From Bacteroidaceae bacterium (GTDB taxonomy: Bacteria; Bacteroidota; Bacteroidia; Bacteroidales; Bacteroidaceae), in contig JAGBKI010000029.1 of NCBI GenBank assembly GCA_017933995.1, positions 1 through 35,310 of the forward strand: a stretch of DNA of 35,310 bases, read 5' to 3'. Positions 25,720-33,308 of the stretch are shown here, piece after piece. The notes beneath the pieces were generated by a model that saw only the letters and a program-made list of their open reading frames with translations, had not been told where the DNA came from and ran no database searches. Position numbers and translations under genes: made by a program. Each line of letters opens with the position of its first letter. Within the stretch, counting starts at the first letter, position 1.

Positions 25720-25767
25720 AACAACCGGGCTGGCTCTCCACTTTGACGGAGAGCCAGCCCAGTTGTT
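25720..25767. terminator. Bidirectional hairpin between converging genes
   Basis: GGGCTGGCTCTCC (25727-25739) pairs perfectly with GGAGAGCCAGCCC (25748-25760) around an 8-base loop; after one mismatch AACAAC (25720-25725) pairs with GTTGTT (25762-25767). It separates genes ending at 25644 (plus) and 25810 (minus). No long T-run follows on either strand. Confidence 0.75.
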
Positions 25768-25809
25768 TGGATATAGAGGTGTGGTGAGCGGGTTGTCCCC
25801 GTGCCGCCA

Positions 25810-26766
25810 TCACTCGCTGACGTAGGTGTATTTCGTTCCGTTTTCGGTGGAAATCGTTCCGTTACTGTTGAGAACGATGTTGATGGACGAGCTACGGCCT
25901 ATAGAGCTGTTGTAACTGTAGCTCTCGCCAGTCTTGACGTCGGTCACTTCCACAAAGTGCGTTTCCGAGATAGGCAGACGGGCAGGCCCTTTGCCTAATA
26001 GGCCGAGCAGAGCCAAATCATCGCCACAGGAGGTGAAAGCCACGAACTCGTCGTCCACTCGCCCGATGCGGTCGGCTATGTAGTCGGGCATCTGGCGGAG
26101 CGGGTTGGCGCGTGTGCCGTATTGGAACTCGAAGGTCTGCCTGTATTTGTAGTGGCCGGAGATGCTCTTTCCGTCCTCCACGCCACTTTCTTTCTCTTCC
26201 ACTTCAAGCACGCAACGCACGAGGTTACCGTCCTCCCAGGTGTTGGTCTGTTTGATGTTGTAGTTGTGCGTGCCGCGCTCCCCGCTGCGATTGGGGCCGT
26301 AGGTCTCGACATAGGTGCCGCTGAAACCCGTGCACTGGTTGTCGCCGTCGTAGGTGAACGAAAGATGTCCTTGGTATTTCTCTGGCGAGTCCTCGTCCCT
26401 GTCTTCGCCAATGTAGTTGAGGGCGGTGACCAGGTTCCCGTTTGCGAGCGCAAGCGTATATGTGCCGTATTCGTCCCAGTCTGTTGTATAGACAATCTTG
26501 TTGCCTTCAAAAGAAATCTTTTCCGAATCGGAGTACCGGCATCCTTTTATTACGCCGCGCTCGTCATAGTCAAACGTATAGCTGCCGATAGAGGCGATGC
26601 GCAGGGTGTTGCCGTTTAAGTCGGTAATGGTCGGCGCGAGCGAAGAAAGGTCGCTTCCGCCTTCATAGCCTTTTTCGCCGTCGTTATCGTCGTCGCCGCA
26701 TGAGGCAAGCGTGGGGATGAGCAGGGTTGCAAAGGCGATAGCAAAGAGTCTGAAATTCTTTTTCAT
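25810..26766 (-). CDS. Lipoprotein of unknown function (DUF4595-like beta-rich repeats)
   Basis: A 318-residue lipoprotein. Signal peptide MKKNFRLFAIAFATLLIPTL with lipobox LASC (Cys 23), followed by an acidic stretch GDDDNDG, the pattern linked to surface-exported Bacteroidetes lipoproteins. The rest is beta-strand rich with RHS/YD-like segments such as YTFDYDERGVIKGCRYSD, LSFTYDGDNQCTGFSGTY and TFEFQYGTRANPLRQMPDYI, which resemble the Bacteroidetes DUF4595 domain (by eye). No catalytic motif is seen. The gene has an unusually long leader of about 215 bases from the best promoter box, and that leader contains a strongly foldable segment. Confidence 0.78.
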   Translation of the reverse strand: MKKNFRLFAIAFATLLIPTLASCGDDDNDGEKGYEGGSDLSSLAPTITDLNGNTLRIASIGSYTFDYDERGVIKGCRYSDSEKISFEGNKIVYTTDWDEYGTYTLALANGNLVTALNYIGEDRDEDSPEKYQGHLSFTYDGDNQCTGFSGTYVETYGPNRSGERGTHNYNIKQTNTWEDGNLVRCVLEVEEKESGVEDGKSISGHYKYRQTFEFQYGTRANPLRQMPDYIADRIGRVDDEFVAFTSCGDDLALLGLLGKGPARLPISETHFVEVTDVKTGESYSYNSSIGRSSSINIVLNSNGTISTENGTKYTYVSE

Positions 26767-26830
26767 TGTTTTTGTTAGGGTTTAATAGGAGTTGGTTGTT
26801 GTTCAGTCCGGGGGCTGTGGGGATGGCGAC

Positions 26831-26981
26831 AAAAAAACGTGGACTGAATACTCCGTTTCCGTCCTATCAGGTATCGCCAAACACCTTGACTGCATCAACG
26901 AGTAACAGGCCCACGCTGTTTTGCGAGGGCATTAACTTCAACTCTTGCAGTCATTTGAAAATTGGCGATTTCGATAGAACA
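26831..26981 (-). ncRNA. Candidate structured leader or free small RNA upstream of the lipoprotein gene
   Basis: On the minus strand, starting about 7 bases after the promoter box, four helices nest inside each other: CTATC/GATAG (plus-strand coordinates 26864-26868 and 26973-26977), ATCGCCAA/TTGGCGAT (26873-26880 and 26962-26969), TGACTGCA/TGCAGTCA (26887-26894 and 26946-26953), and an inner hairpin GCCCACGC/GCGAGGGC with one mismatch (26909-26916 and 26923-26930). A run of seven T on the minus strand follows at 26837-26831. The rod with a central bubble recalls 6S RNA, but a cis-acting leader is equally possible. The remainder of the 26767-27330 gap holds three promoter boxes and nothing else I can support. 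Confidence 0.5.
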
Positions 26982-26987
26982 AGAATA

Positions 26988-26995
26988 CAAAGCTA
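26988..26995 (-). promoter_or_regulatory. -7 box just before the structured segment
   Basis: The minus strand reads TAGCTTTG, a match to TAnnTTTG. Transcription would begin near 26981, four bases before the first helix of the folded segment. Confidence 0.5.
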
Positions 26996-27108
26996 ACGCT
27001 TCTTTATCTTATGTGCCTTTCAGCGGTTTGTTACATAGGCGGGGAGTTGCGGTTGGACATCGTAGGATTTCTCTTGTGGGGAAAAAGGCGGCGTGCTTTT
27101 CCCGTGTG

Positions 27109-27116
27109 CAAAGATA
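27109..27116 (-). promoter_or_regulatory. Second possible -7 box upstream of the lipoprotein gene
   Basis: The minus strand reads TATCTTTG, a match to TAnnTTTG, but it is 343 bases from the lipoprotein start and has no clear -33 box. Confidence 0.35.
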
Positions 27117-27254
27117 AGGGAAGTTTTTTGAAGAACGTAGTCCCACTCGCGAAAAGCTGTTTTTCTCCCCCTACAAACGGGGTGGGGAGAAGCGCAGACT
27201 GCGTTTGGCGTGCAAAAAGCGGGAACTTGTGTGCCGTCGGTAGCGGAAAAGCCT

Positions 27255-27262
27255 TACTTTTG
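27255..27262 (+). promoter_or_regulatory. -7 box of the repeat-protein gene
   Basis: TACTTTTG matches TAnnTTTG and lies 68 bases before the ATG at 27331. It probably drives the repeat-protein gene and prfA, which follows after 31 bases. Confidence 0.5.
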
Positions 27263-27330
27263 CCGAAAACAGGCGGGTGGCATACGCCGTCGCGTCAAAA
27301 AATCTTTTTGAAAATCCCTTTGCTTCTGCT

Positions 27331-27822
27331 ATGAAGAACATCGTGCGTATCTTCTTTTCCGTCCAGCTTCTCATCCTCGCCCTGCTGCCCGCCACGCTGG
27401 CGGCACAGAGCCGTGCCTATATCTATCAAGGCAACAGTATGTACAGCGGCGACATCCTTTTTACCTTCGACGGCGAGCACCTCTACCGTGGCAACAGCAC
27501 TTATTCCGCCGATATCGTCCTGACTTACCGTGAAGGGCGTGTCTATCGTGGCAACAGCACTTATTCCGCCGATATCCTGCTGACTTTCGACGGCAAGCAC
27601 GTTTTCCGTGGCAACACCACTTACACCAGCAGTATCCTTTGCACCGTCGGCGGCAAGTTTATTTATCGCGGCAATAGTACCTATTCGGCCGACACGGTTT
27701 GTACTTACGACGGGCGGCACGTCTATAAGGGCCGCTCCAACTATTCGGGCGACATCCTCTACACCACCGACTACGAGCTGCCCGTCCCTGTTCTCGTTGG
27801 CGCGGCCATGAACCTGCGCTAA
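27331..27822 (+). CDS. Secreted protein made of six exact 20-residue repeats
   Basis: A 163-residue exported protein. Signal peptide MKNIVRIFFSVQLLILALLP ends near ATLAAQ (26). Six repeats of exactly 20 residues start at residues 32, 52, 72, 92, 112 and 132, with consensus YRGNSTYSADILLTFDGKHV. Repeats 2 and 3 are almost identical in DNA as well, showing recent duplication. The strand-turn-strand look (YRGNSTYSADI then LTFDGKHV) suggests a beta-solenoid or beta-meander; two cysteines occur in repeats 4 and 5. I do not recognise a family. Start is ATG 27331, at the signal peptide; the frame stays open 18 codons further upstream without reason to use them. The short gap to prfA suggests co-transcription. 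Confidence 0.8.
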   Translation: MKNIVRIFFSVQLLILALLPATLAAQSRAYIYQGNSMYSGDILFTFDGEHLYRGNSTYSADIVLTYREGRVYRGNSTYSADILLTFDGKHVFRGNTTYTSSILCTVGGKFIYRGNSTYSADTVCTYDGRHVYKGRSNYSGDILYTTDYELPVPVLVGAAMNLR

Positions 27823-27853
27823 GTCCCTGCCATTTCATTTTTCTCCCACACCC

Positions 27854-28969
27854 ATGCCCAGTCAAAACAGCCTTTTGGACAAACTCGACGCACTGCAAGC
27901 GCGTTTCGAGGAAACTGCCACGCTCATCACCGACCCCGCTGTCATTGCCGACCAGGCGCGCTACGTCCGCCTGGCCAAGGAATACAAGGAACTTGAAGAC
28001 CTCATGGCCGCGCGCCGCGAGTATGCCGCCCTGCTCGCCAACATCGACGGCAGCAAGGACATTCTGTTCGGGGGCGAAAGCGACGCGGAACTCAAGGAAA
28101 TGGCACGCGAGGAACTCGCCGCCTGCGAGGCGCAGCTGCCTGCTATGGAGGAGCGCATCAAGTTGATGCTCGTGCCGCGCGCCCCCGAGGACGCCAAGAA
28201 CGCCATCCTGGAGATACGCGGCGGCACGGGCGGCGACGAGGCCGCGCTCTTTGCAGGAGACCTCTTCCGCATGTATGCCAAATACTGCGAACGCAAAGGC
28301 TGGCGCCTCGAAGTGTCGAACGCCAACGAGGGCGCCGTGGGCGGTTTCAAGGAGATTGTGTGCAGCGTCACCGGTGCCGATGTCTATGGCACGCTGAAGT
28401 ACGAGAGCGGCGTGCACCGCGTGCAGCGCGTGCCGCAGACCGAGACACAGGGGCGCGTCCACACCAGCGCCGCCACCGTGGCCGTGTTGCCCGAGGCCGA
28501 GGCGTTTGATGTCGACATACAGGAGGGCCTCATCAAGTGGGACACGTTCCGCAGCAGTGGTGCGGGCGGACAGAATGTGAACAAGGTGGAGAGTGGCGTG
28601 CGCCTGCGCTATCCTTGGAAGAACCCCGTCACCGGCGAGACCGAGGAAATCCTCATCGAGTGCACCGAGACGCGCGACCAGCCCAAGAACAAGGAGCGCG
28701 CTCTGGCACGCCTGCGCACCTTTATCTACGACCGCGAGCACCAGAAGTACGTCGACGACATCGCTTCGCGCCGCAAGACGCTCGTGTCCACTGGTGATCG
28801 CTCCGCAAAGATTCGCACCTACAACTATCCCCAAGGCCGCATCACCGACCATCGCATCGGCTACACCATCTATAACCTCCCCGCCTTTATGGACGGCGAC
28901 ATTCAAGACTGCATCGACCATCTCATCGTGGCCGAGAACGCCGAGCGCCTCAAGGAAGCCGAACTCTGA
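27854..28969 (+). CDS. prfA: Peptide chain release factor 1
   Basis: A 371-residue cytoplasmic release factor that reads UAA and UAG and triggers hydrolysis of peptidyl-tRNA. It shows the RF1-type codon-recognition PxT as PQT (194-196) in RVPQTETQGRVHTSAATVAV, and the catalytic GGQ (238-240) in SSGAGGQNVNKVESGVRL. EIRGGTGGDEAALFAGDLFRMY (near 120-141) is also typical. Length is normal. It follows the repeat-protein gene by 31 bases and ends before a strong terminator shared with the converging aldolase gene. Confidence 0.97.
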   Translation: MPSQNSLLDKLDALQARFEETATLITDPAVIADQARYVRLAKEYKELEDLMAARREYAALLANIDGSKDILFGGESDAELKEMAREELAACEAQLPAMEERIKLMLVPRAPEDAKNAILEIRGGTGGDEAALFAGDLFRMYAKYCERKGWRLEVSNANEGAVGGFKEIVCSVTGADVYGTLKYESGVHRVQRVPQTETQGRVHTSAATVAVLPEAEAFDVDIQEGLIKWDTFRSSGAGGQNVNKVESGVRLRYPWKNPVTGETEEILIECTETRDQPKNKERALARLRTFIYDREHQKYVDDIASRRKTLVSTGDRSAKIRTYNYPQGRITDHRIGYTIYNLPAFMDGDIQDCIDHLIVAENAERLKEAEL

Positions 28970-28995
28970 GGTTCGCTGTAGCGCAGACCAGACAG

Positions 28996-29039
28996 AAAAA
29001 TCACCCGCCACACGGAAAGTCCGTGGGCGGGCGATTTTT
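28996..29039. terminator. Bidirectional intrinsic terminator between prfA and fba
   Basis: AAAAATC (28996-29002), CCCGCC (29004-29009) and CACGGA (29011-29016) pair with TCCGTG (29020-29025), GGCGGG (29026-29031) and GATTTTT (29033-29039), with a 3-base loop. T-runs end the stem on both strands, so it serves both converging genes. Confidence 0.92.
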
Positions 29040-29064
29040 CTATGCCGTCTTTGTGGCGTGGCGT

Positions 29065-30069
29065 TTACTGAGCCAGTTTGTTGTCGCTGCCCAGCACGTC
29101 GGTAATCTTGTGCTTGTAGAGCTCGGTCATCAGGTCGCGGGCGGGGCCGCAGTACTTGCGCGGGTCGAACTCACCGGGCTTCTCGGCAAACACCTTGCGC
29201 ACAGCAGCGGTGAAAGCCAGGCGGCTGTCGCTGTCGATGTTGATCTTGCAGACGGCGCTCTTGGCGGCCTTGCGCAGCTGCTCTTCGGGAATACCTACAG
29301 CGTCGGGCAGTTTGCCGCCGTTGGCGTTGATGATGTCCACATACTCCTGGGGCACGCTGCTGCTGCCGTGGAGCACGATGGGGAAGCCGGGGAGTTTCTC
29401 CATGATGGCATCGAGCACGTCGAAGGCCAGGGGCGGGGGCACGAGGCGGCCGGTCTGCGGGTCGCGCGTGCACTGTTCGGGCTTAAACTTGTAGGCGCCG
29501 TGGCTGGTGCCAATGCTGATGGCCAGGCTGTCAACGCCCGTGCGTGTCACGAAGTCAATGACCTCTTCGGGCTGCGTGTAGTGGCTCTCTTCGGCCACAA
29601 CCTCGTCCTCCACGCCGGCCAGCACACCGAGTTCGCCTTCAACGGTTACGTCGAACTGGTGAGCGTACTCCACGACTTTTTTGGTCAGGGCGATGTTCTC
29701 CTCATAGGGCAGTGCGCTGCCGTCGATCATCACGCTGCTGAAGCCGAAGTCCACACAGCTCTTACAAATCTCGAAGCTGTCGCCGTGGTCAAGGTGCAGG
29801 CAGATTTCGGGGTGCTCGCAGCCCAGTTCCTTGGCGTATTCCACAGCGCCCTGAGCCATATAGCGCAGCAGGGTTTGGTTGGCGTAGTTGCGCGCGCCCT
29901 TGCTGACTTGCAGGATAACCGGGCTGCGCAGCTCGCTGCTGGCTTTGATGATGGCCTGCAGCTGCTCCATGTTGTTGAAGTTGAAGGCGGGAATGGCGTA
30001 TCCGCCGTTGATGGCCCGCTTGAACATTTCGCGCGTGTTCACCAGGCCGAGGTCTTTGTAGCTAACCAT
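29065..30069 (-). CDS. fba: Class II fructose-1,6-bisphosphate aldolase
   Basis: A 334-residue zinc-dependent aldolase of glycolysis and gluconeogenesis: fructose 1,6-bisphosphate to dihydroxyacetone phosphate and glyceraldehyde 3-phosphate. Zinc and catalytic motifs: HLDHGDSFE (92-100), VEGELGVLAGVED, GTSHGAYKF, and LHGSSSVPQEYV with a phosphate loop. It resembles the short class II group common in Bacteroidetes and has the standard length. ATG 30069 begins MVSYKDLGLVNTREMF as in the family. A TACCTTTG promoter box lies 44 bases upstream. Confidence 0.95.
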   Translation of the reverse strand: MVSYKDLGLVNTREMFKRAINGGYAIPAFNFNNMEQLQAIIKASSELRSPVILQVSKGARNYANQTLLRYMAQGAVEYAKELGCEHPEICLHLDHGDSFEICKSCVDFGFSSVMIDGSALPYEENIALTKKVVEYAHQFDVTVEGELGVLAGVEDEVVAEESHYTQPEEVIDFVTRTGVDSLAISIGTSHGAYKFKPEQCTRDPQTGRLVPPPLAFDVLDAIMEKLPGFPIVLHGSSSVPQEYVDIINANGGKLPDAVGIPEEQLRKAAKSAVCKINIDSDSRLAFTAAVRKVFAEKPGEFDPRKYCGPARDLMTELYKHKITDVLGSDNKLAQ

Positions 30070-30112
30070 AGTGTTTGTGGTTTTGGGTTGTTTGATTTTG
30101 TCGTTTGCCGCG

Positions 30113-30120
30113 CAAAGGTA
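30113..30120 (-). promoter_or_regulatory. -7 box of fba
   Basis: The minus strand reads TACCTTTG, matching TAnnTTTG, 44 bases before the ATG at 30069. Confidence 0.55.
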
Positions 30121-30294
30121 AGAAAAAAGGGGGGAGTAAACCTATTTTGGGCTGATAAACGTCACTTTCGCCCATTTTCGGGCGTTTCCCGTGGCTTTTG
30201 GGGTTTCCACAAAGCGGATTCTTGCTGTCTGCCAAGAAAGCTGGAAACATTTCATAAACAACCGCTGTATAGTTGTTTACACGCCAAACCTCAC
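30121..30294. other. Gene-free stretch without recognised features
   Basis: Between the fba promoter and the first palindromic repeat I see no coding frame worth calling and no promoter match. A short hairpin GAGGAG/CTCCTC (30295-30300 and 30305-30310) directly precedes the 194-bp inverted repeat. Confidence 0.6.
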
Positions 30295-30310
30295 GAGGAG
30301 GCTTCTCCTC

Positions 30311-30504
30311 AACCCCAGCGGGGTTGCAGATATTAGGCCGGGGCAGCGCCCCGGATACAGGCACCACACACAATCAACCCCAGCGGGGTTGCACAAATCC
30401 GTAAATCAGCCGCAATCTTGTGCAACCCCGCTGGGGTTGGTTATAGTGTGTGCGTAAGACCCAGGGCGCTGCCCTGGTCTAATATCTGTAACCCCGCTGG
30501 GGTT
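30311..30504. repeat. 194-bp inverted repeat with four AACCCCAGCGGGGTT modules
   Basis: AACCCCAGCGGGGTT occurs at 30311-30325 and 30376-30390, and its reverse complement AACCCCGCTGGGGTT at 30424-30438 and 30490-30504. Between them CCGGGGCAGCGCCCCGG (30338-30354) faces CCAGGGCGCTGCCCTGG (30461-30477), ATATTAG faces CTAATAT, and GCACAA (30391-30396) faces TTGTGC (30418-30423) around a 21-base loop. Everything is centred on about 30407. Each module is itself a palindrome, so the RNA or DNA could form several hairpins or one long cruciform. Open frames across it are by-products. Confidence 0.92.
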
Positions 30505-30592
30505 AAGGCTGCGCAGGTGATATCAACGCTTTACTTTGCCCTGGTACCAGATAAAAGCGGATTTATTTTCGCGTAGAAGCACACAAATCGCG

Positions 30593-30714
30593 CGCAGTGG
30601 CTCGCAATTCTCCAAATTAAGCCTAAGTTTCGCCAAATTAAGCCTAAGTTTGGCGAAATCTAACCTTAGTTTGTACAAATTAAGGCTTAATTTGGAGAAT
30701 TGTAAGCCACTGCG
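30593..30714. repeat. Palindromic element 2: four 17-bp units on a 21-bp period
   Basis: Units of AAAYTWAGSCTWARTTT type start at 30614, 30635, 30656 and 30677, exactly 21 bp apart, bounded by CTCC (30610-30613) and GGAG (30694-30697), the same 88-bp design as at 2957-3044. Here the flanking arms are CGCAGTGGCTCGCAATT (30593-30609) and its complement at 30698-30714; with CTCC/GGAG 19 of 21 positions pair. These arms have no sequence similarity to those of element 1. Confidence 0.88.
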
Positions 30715-30787
30715 TGTGAATTACTCCGCTCCCATCTGCTTTTTTATAGATTTCCGTGATAATTTTCAGGCCATAAATCCATGCAGT

Positions 30788-30942
30788 GACGCTGGAAGCG
30801 TCCCCCACGACGGGAAAACGTAAGCAAAAGCGCTTGTGGGGCACGCTTCCAGCGTGCATTCGGTGGGGTCCCGCCAGCCGCAGGTGCGCTCCGTTTCACT
30901 TCGCGTACCTGCGGTTACAGAGGGGGAGACGCTTCCAGCGTC
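30788..30942. repeat. Cluster of CGCTGGAAGCG palindromes with a hairpin
   Basis: GACGCTGGAAGCGTC (30788-30802), GCACGCTTCCAGCGTGC (30841-30857) and GACGCTTCCAGCGTC (30928-30942) share one palindromic core in both orientations. Between the last two, CCGCAGGTGCGC (30878-30889) pairs with GCGTACCTGCGG (30903-30914) at 11 of 12 positions. The following 30945-31186 holds only an unconvincing frame and G-rich sequence before the purA promoter. Confidence 0.85.
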
Positions 30943-31186
30943 TTTCAGACGGCGGAGGCACGATGAGACCAAACGTTGGCTATGAAAAGAAAATTCCTGG
31001 CAGCCGTTATGGCTTTTCTGAGACCAATGAAAAAAAATATCGGTGGGGCAATGTTTGCCTTCCGTGCCCCGCCGCGATGGCTTGCAACGCGAAGCGCTGT
31101 TGCCGATGTGGGCGGCGGGGGGCGCGCTTTTCTGTTAAAACTTTGTAAAAGCGGGGGAGGGGTGGGGTGGTGTGGCGGCGAATGCC

Positions 31187-31194
31187 TATCTTTG
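31187..31194 (+). promoter_or_regulatory. -7 box of purA
   Basis: TATCTTTG matches TAnnTTTG and lies 26 bases before the ATG at 31221. The -33 region is G-rich and lacks TTTG. Confidence 0.55.
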
Positions 31195-31220
31195 TCGGCA
31201 GAAAATCCACTGACTTATAT

Positions 31221-32519
31221 ATGGCAAACAAAGGAAAAGTCGATGCCCTGCTCGGCATCGTGTTCGGCGATGAGGGCAAGGGCAAGATTGTCGATTGGCT
31301 CGCGCCACGCTATGACGTGGTGGCTCGTTTCGCAGGCGGCCCTAACGCTGGCCACACGATTATATTCGGTGGGCGCAAGTTTGTGTTGCGTTCCATTCCG
31401 AGCGGTGTGTTCGACGAAGGGAAACTCAATGTTATTGGCAACGGCTGTGTGATTGCTCCCGATCTTTTTATGGCCGAGGCGCGCGAACTCGAAGCGGCAG
31501 GCTACACGCTTGCCGAGCGCCTTGTCATCAGCCGCCGTGCACACCTCATTCTGCCCACCCACCGTGTGCTCGACCGCGCCTACGAGGCGGCCAAGGGCAA
31601 GGACGCCGTGGGCACCACGGGAAAGGGTATAGGCCCGGCCTATAGCGACAAAGCCGCGCGCACGGGGCTGCGCGTGGGCGACATAGAGGAGGACTTCGAG
31701 GCCAAATACCGCCAGCTGAAAGCGCGCCACGAGCAGATTCTCGCCGACCTCGGCTTCACCAGCTACGACATTGCCCAGGAAGAGGCGCTGTGGCTCGAGG
31801 GCGTGGACTATATGCGCCGTTTCCGTTTGGCCGACACCGAGGCCGAGGTGAACCGCCTGCTTTCCGAGGGCAAGCATGTACTGGCCGAAGGCGCGCAAGG
31901 CTCGTTGCTCGACATCGACCACGGCACCTACCCGTTCGTATCCTCGTCGAGTACCACAGCGGGCGGCGTCTGCACGGGGCTGGGCGTAGCGCCGGGCAAG
32001 ATAGACCGCGTGTGGGGCGTTTTCAAGGCTTACAGCACCCGTGTGGGTGCGGGTCCGTTCCCCGTGGAACTGTTCGACGCCACCGGCGACACGCTGCGCG
32101 ACATCGGCCATGAGTATGGCGCTGTGACGGGTCGCAACCGCCGTTGTGGCTGGCTCGACCTTGTGGCGTTGAAATATGCCATCATGGTGAACGGCGTGAC
32201 CGACTTGGTGATGATGAAGAGCGACGTACTCGACACGTTCCCCGTCATTAAAGTGTGCACGGCCTATCGCAAGGGCGACGCCGTCACGTCCACGTTGCCC
32301 TACGACCTCACGGGTTGGGAGGCCGTCTACGAGGAGTTGCCCGGCTGGCAGACACCGACGGACGGGCTGCGGCGCGAGGAAGATTTCCCCAAAGCATTCC
32401 GCAATTACATCGCCTATGTAGAGCGCGCCGTGGGCGTTCCCATCAGCATCGTCTCCGTCAGCCCCGACCGCGACGCTACCATCGTGCGCCGCGCCGCTGC
32501 CGCGATGGCGAATCCGTAA
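31221..32519 (+). CDS. purA: Adenylosuccinate synthetase
   Basis: A 432-residue cytoplasmic enzyme that joins IMP and aspartate using GTP to make adenylosuccinate, the first committed step to AMP. Motifs: the N-terminal FGDEGKGKIVD (15-25) with the catalytic Asp, GGPNAGHTI (His of the active site), TTGKGIGPAYSDKAARTGL, EGAQGSLLDIDHGTYPFVSS, and GRNRRCGWLDLVALKYA. Length is standard. ATG 31221 (MANKGKVDALLG) was chosen; 18 upstream codons in frame include the promoter box and are unlike the family. The upstream 1.1 kb is repeat-rich and gene-free, so it has its own promoter. Confidence 0.97.
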   Translation: MANKGKVDALLGIVFGDEGKGKIVDWLAPRYDVVARFAGGPNAGHTIIFGGRKFVLRSIPSGVFDEGKLNVIGNGCVIAPDLFMAEARELEAAGYTLAERLVISRRAHLILPTHRVLDRAYEAAKGKDAVGTTGKGIGPAYSDKAARTGLRVGDIEEDFEAKYRQLKARHEQILADLGFTSYDIAQEEALWLEGVDYMRRFRLADTEAEVNRLLSEGKHVLAEGAQGSLLDIDHGTYPFVSSSSTTAGGVCTGLGVAPGKIDRVWGVFKAYSTRVGAGPFPVELFDATGDTLRDIGHEYGAVTGRNRRCGWLDLVALKYAIMVNGVTDLVMMKSDVLDTFPVIKVCTAYRKGDAVTSTLPYDLTGWEAVYEELPGWQTPTDGLRREEDFPKAFRNYIAYVERAVGVPISIVSVSPDRDATIVRRAAAAMANP

Positions 32520-32593
32520 GTCCCTTCCCGCCCTGCCGCCAGACTTGCTGCTTGGCGCGGGCGCGGATTTTGATAAAAAGAAAACCGTCAGCA

Positions 32594-33277
32594 ATGAAAC
32601 GCACGCTCACCTTCCTTCTCGCCTTGTCGCTGCCGTTGCTTGGCATACGGGCGCAAGGCGAAGCCGACTGCCTCGCGCAACTGGCCGATACCGCGCCGAC
32701 CACACCAGTGCGCGCGCCGGTGGCCACGGTGCTTGTCCGCGATGCCTTCACTCCCGCTTCGTCGCTCTGGGGCTGGGGCTTGGGCGGCTACGATGCGTGG
32801 ACGCTCCACGAGGGTGTGAATGCGCGTTTCAGTTTCGGTGCGGCAGCGGGTTTCGGGCGGCGCAGCCCGCACGGCGTGGGCTTGTCCGAGCGTGTGGATT
32901 TTGCCTATGCGGGCAAGTACAAGAAGCGCCTGTCGTGGGTCGTGATGGTCACGGCCAACAACACCACGTGGGGGCCGCTGCGCCACCGTGGCGCCAGTGT
33001 GACCGCTGCGGCCAACTACCAGTTGAGCGACGCTTTCAGCATCTACGCCTATGTCACGAAGAGCCTGCTGACCCACCAGTCGGGCGGCTACATAGGGCTG
33101 TGGGGCGAGCCATCGGTGGACCGCGTGGGCGTGGTGGCCGACTGGACACCCTCCGAGTCGTTCAGCCTGCAAATAGCCGTGGAGGCCGCCCGCGTGCGGT
33201 GGAACGGCTTCGAACCCTTCTGCCACGTGCGCGAGCGTTTCGGCGCGTATGCACCTTTCGGCTACGGCGTTTGGTAG
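32594..33277 (+). CDS. Small outer-membrane-type protein of unknown function
   Basis: A 227-residue exported protein. Signal peptide MKRTLTFLLALSLPLLGIRA followed by Q. After about residue 55 the sequence alternates polar and hydrophobic residues in strand-like blocks (RFSFGAAAGFG, RLSWVVMVTANNTT, FSIYAYVTKSLL, FSLQIAVEAARVRW) and ends with the aromatic GYGVW, consistent with a small beta-barrel, perhaps eight strands. I do not recognise a family. ATG 32594 starts at the signal peptide; upstream codons in this frame overlap purA. It lies 74 bases after purA and 31 before the helicase gene, so the three may be co-transcribed. Confidence 0.75.
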   Translation: MKRTLTFLLALSLPLLGIRAQGEADCLAQLADTAPTTPVRAPVATVLVRDAFTPASSLWGWGLGGYDAWTLHEGVNARFSFGAAAGFGRRSPHGVGLSERVDFAYAGKYKKRLSWVVMVTANNTTWGPLRHRGASVTAAANYQLSDAFSIYAYVTKSLLTHQSGGYIGLWGEPSVDRVGVVADWTPSESFSLQIAVEAARVRWNGFEPFCHVRERFGAYAPFGYGVW

Positions 33278-33308
33278 GTCCGCCGCCTTCACGCACAGAC
33301 CTGGAAAC

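Noticed and set aside
27164-27190. Hairpin TCTCCCC/GGGGAGA as terminator
   Set aside because: The T-run precedes the stem on the plus strand and an A-run follows it on the minus strand, so it has terminator polarity on neither strand.
27011-27334. 107-codon plus-strand frame between the lipoprotein and repeat-protein genes
   Set aside because: No motif, it spans promoter boxes for both neighbours and ends inside the signal peptide of the real gene.
30593-30714. CRISPR-like array (regular repeats with short spacers)
   Set aside because: Units are 17 bp and differ from each other and in orientation, spacers are only 4 bp, and no cas gene is present.
30536-30823. Protein frame rich in KLSLSLAKLSLS-type residues
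   Set aside because: It is the 21-bp repeat read in frame (21 is divisible by 3); no start context or family supports it.
30976-31220. Plus-strand frame beginning MAMKRKFLAAVMAFLRP upstream of purA
   Set aside because: It looks slightly like a signal peptide, but it runs into purA in another frame, has no domain and lies in repeat-rich DNA.
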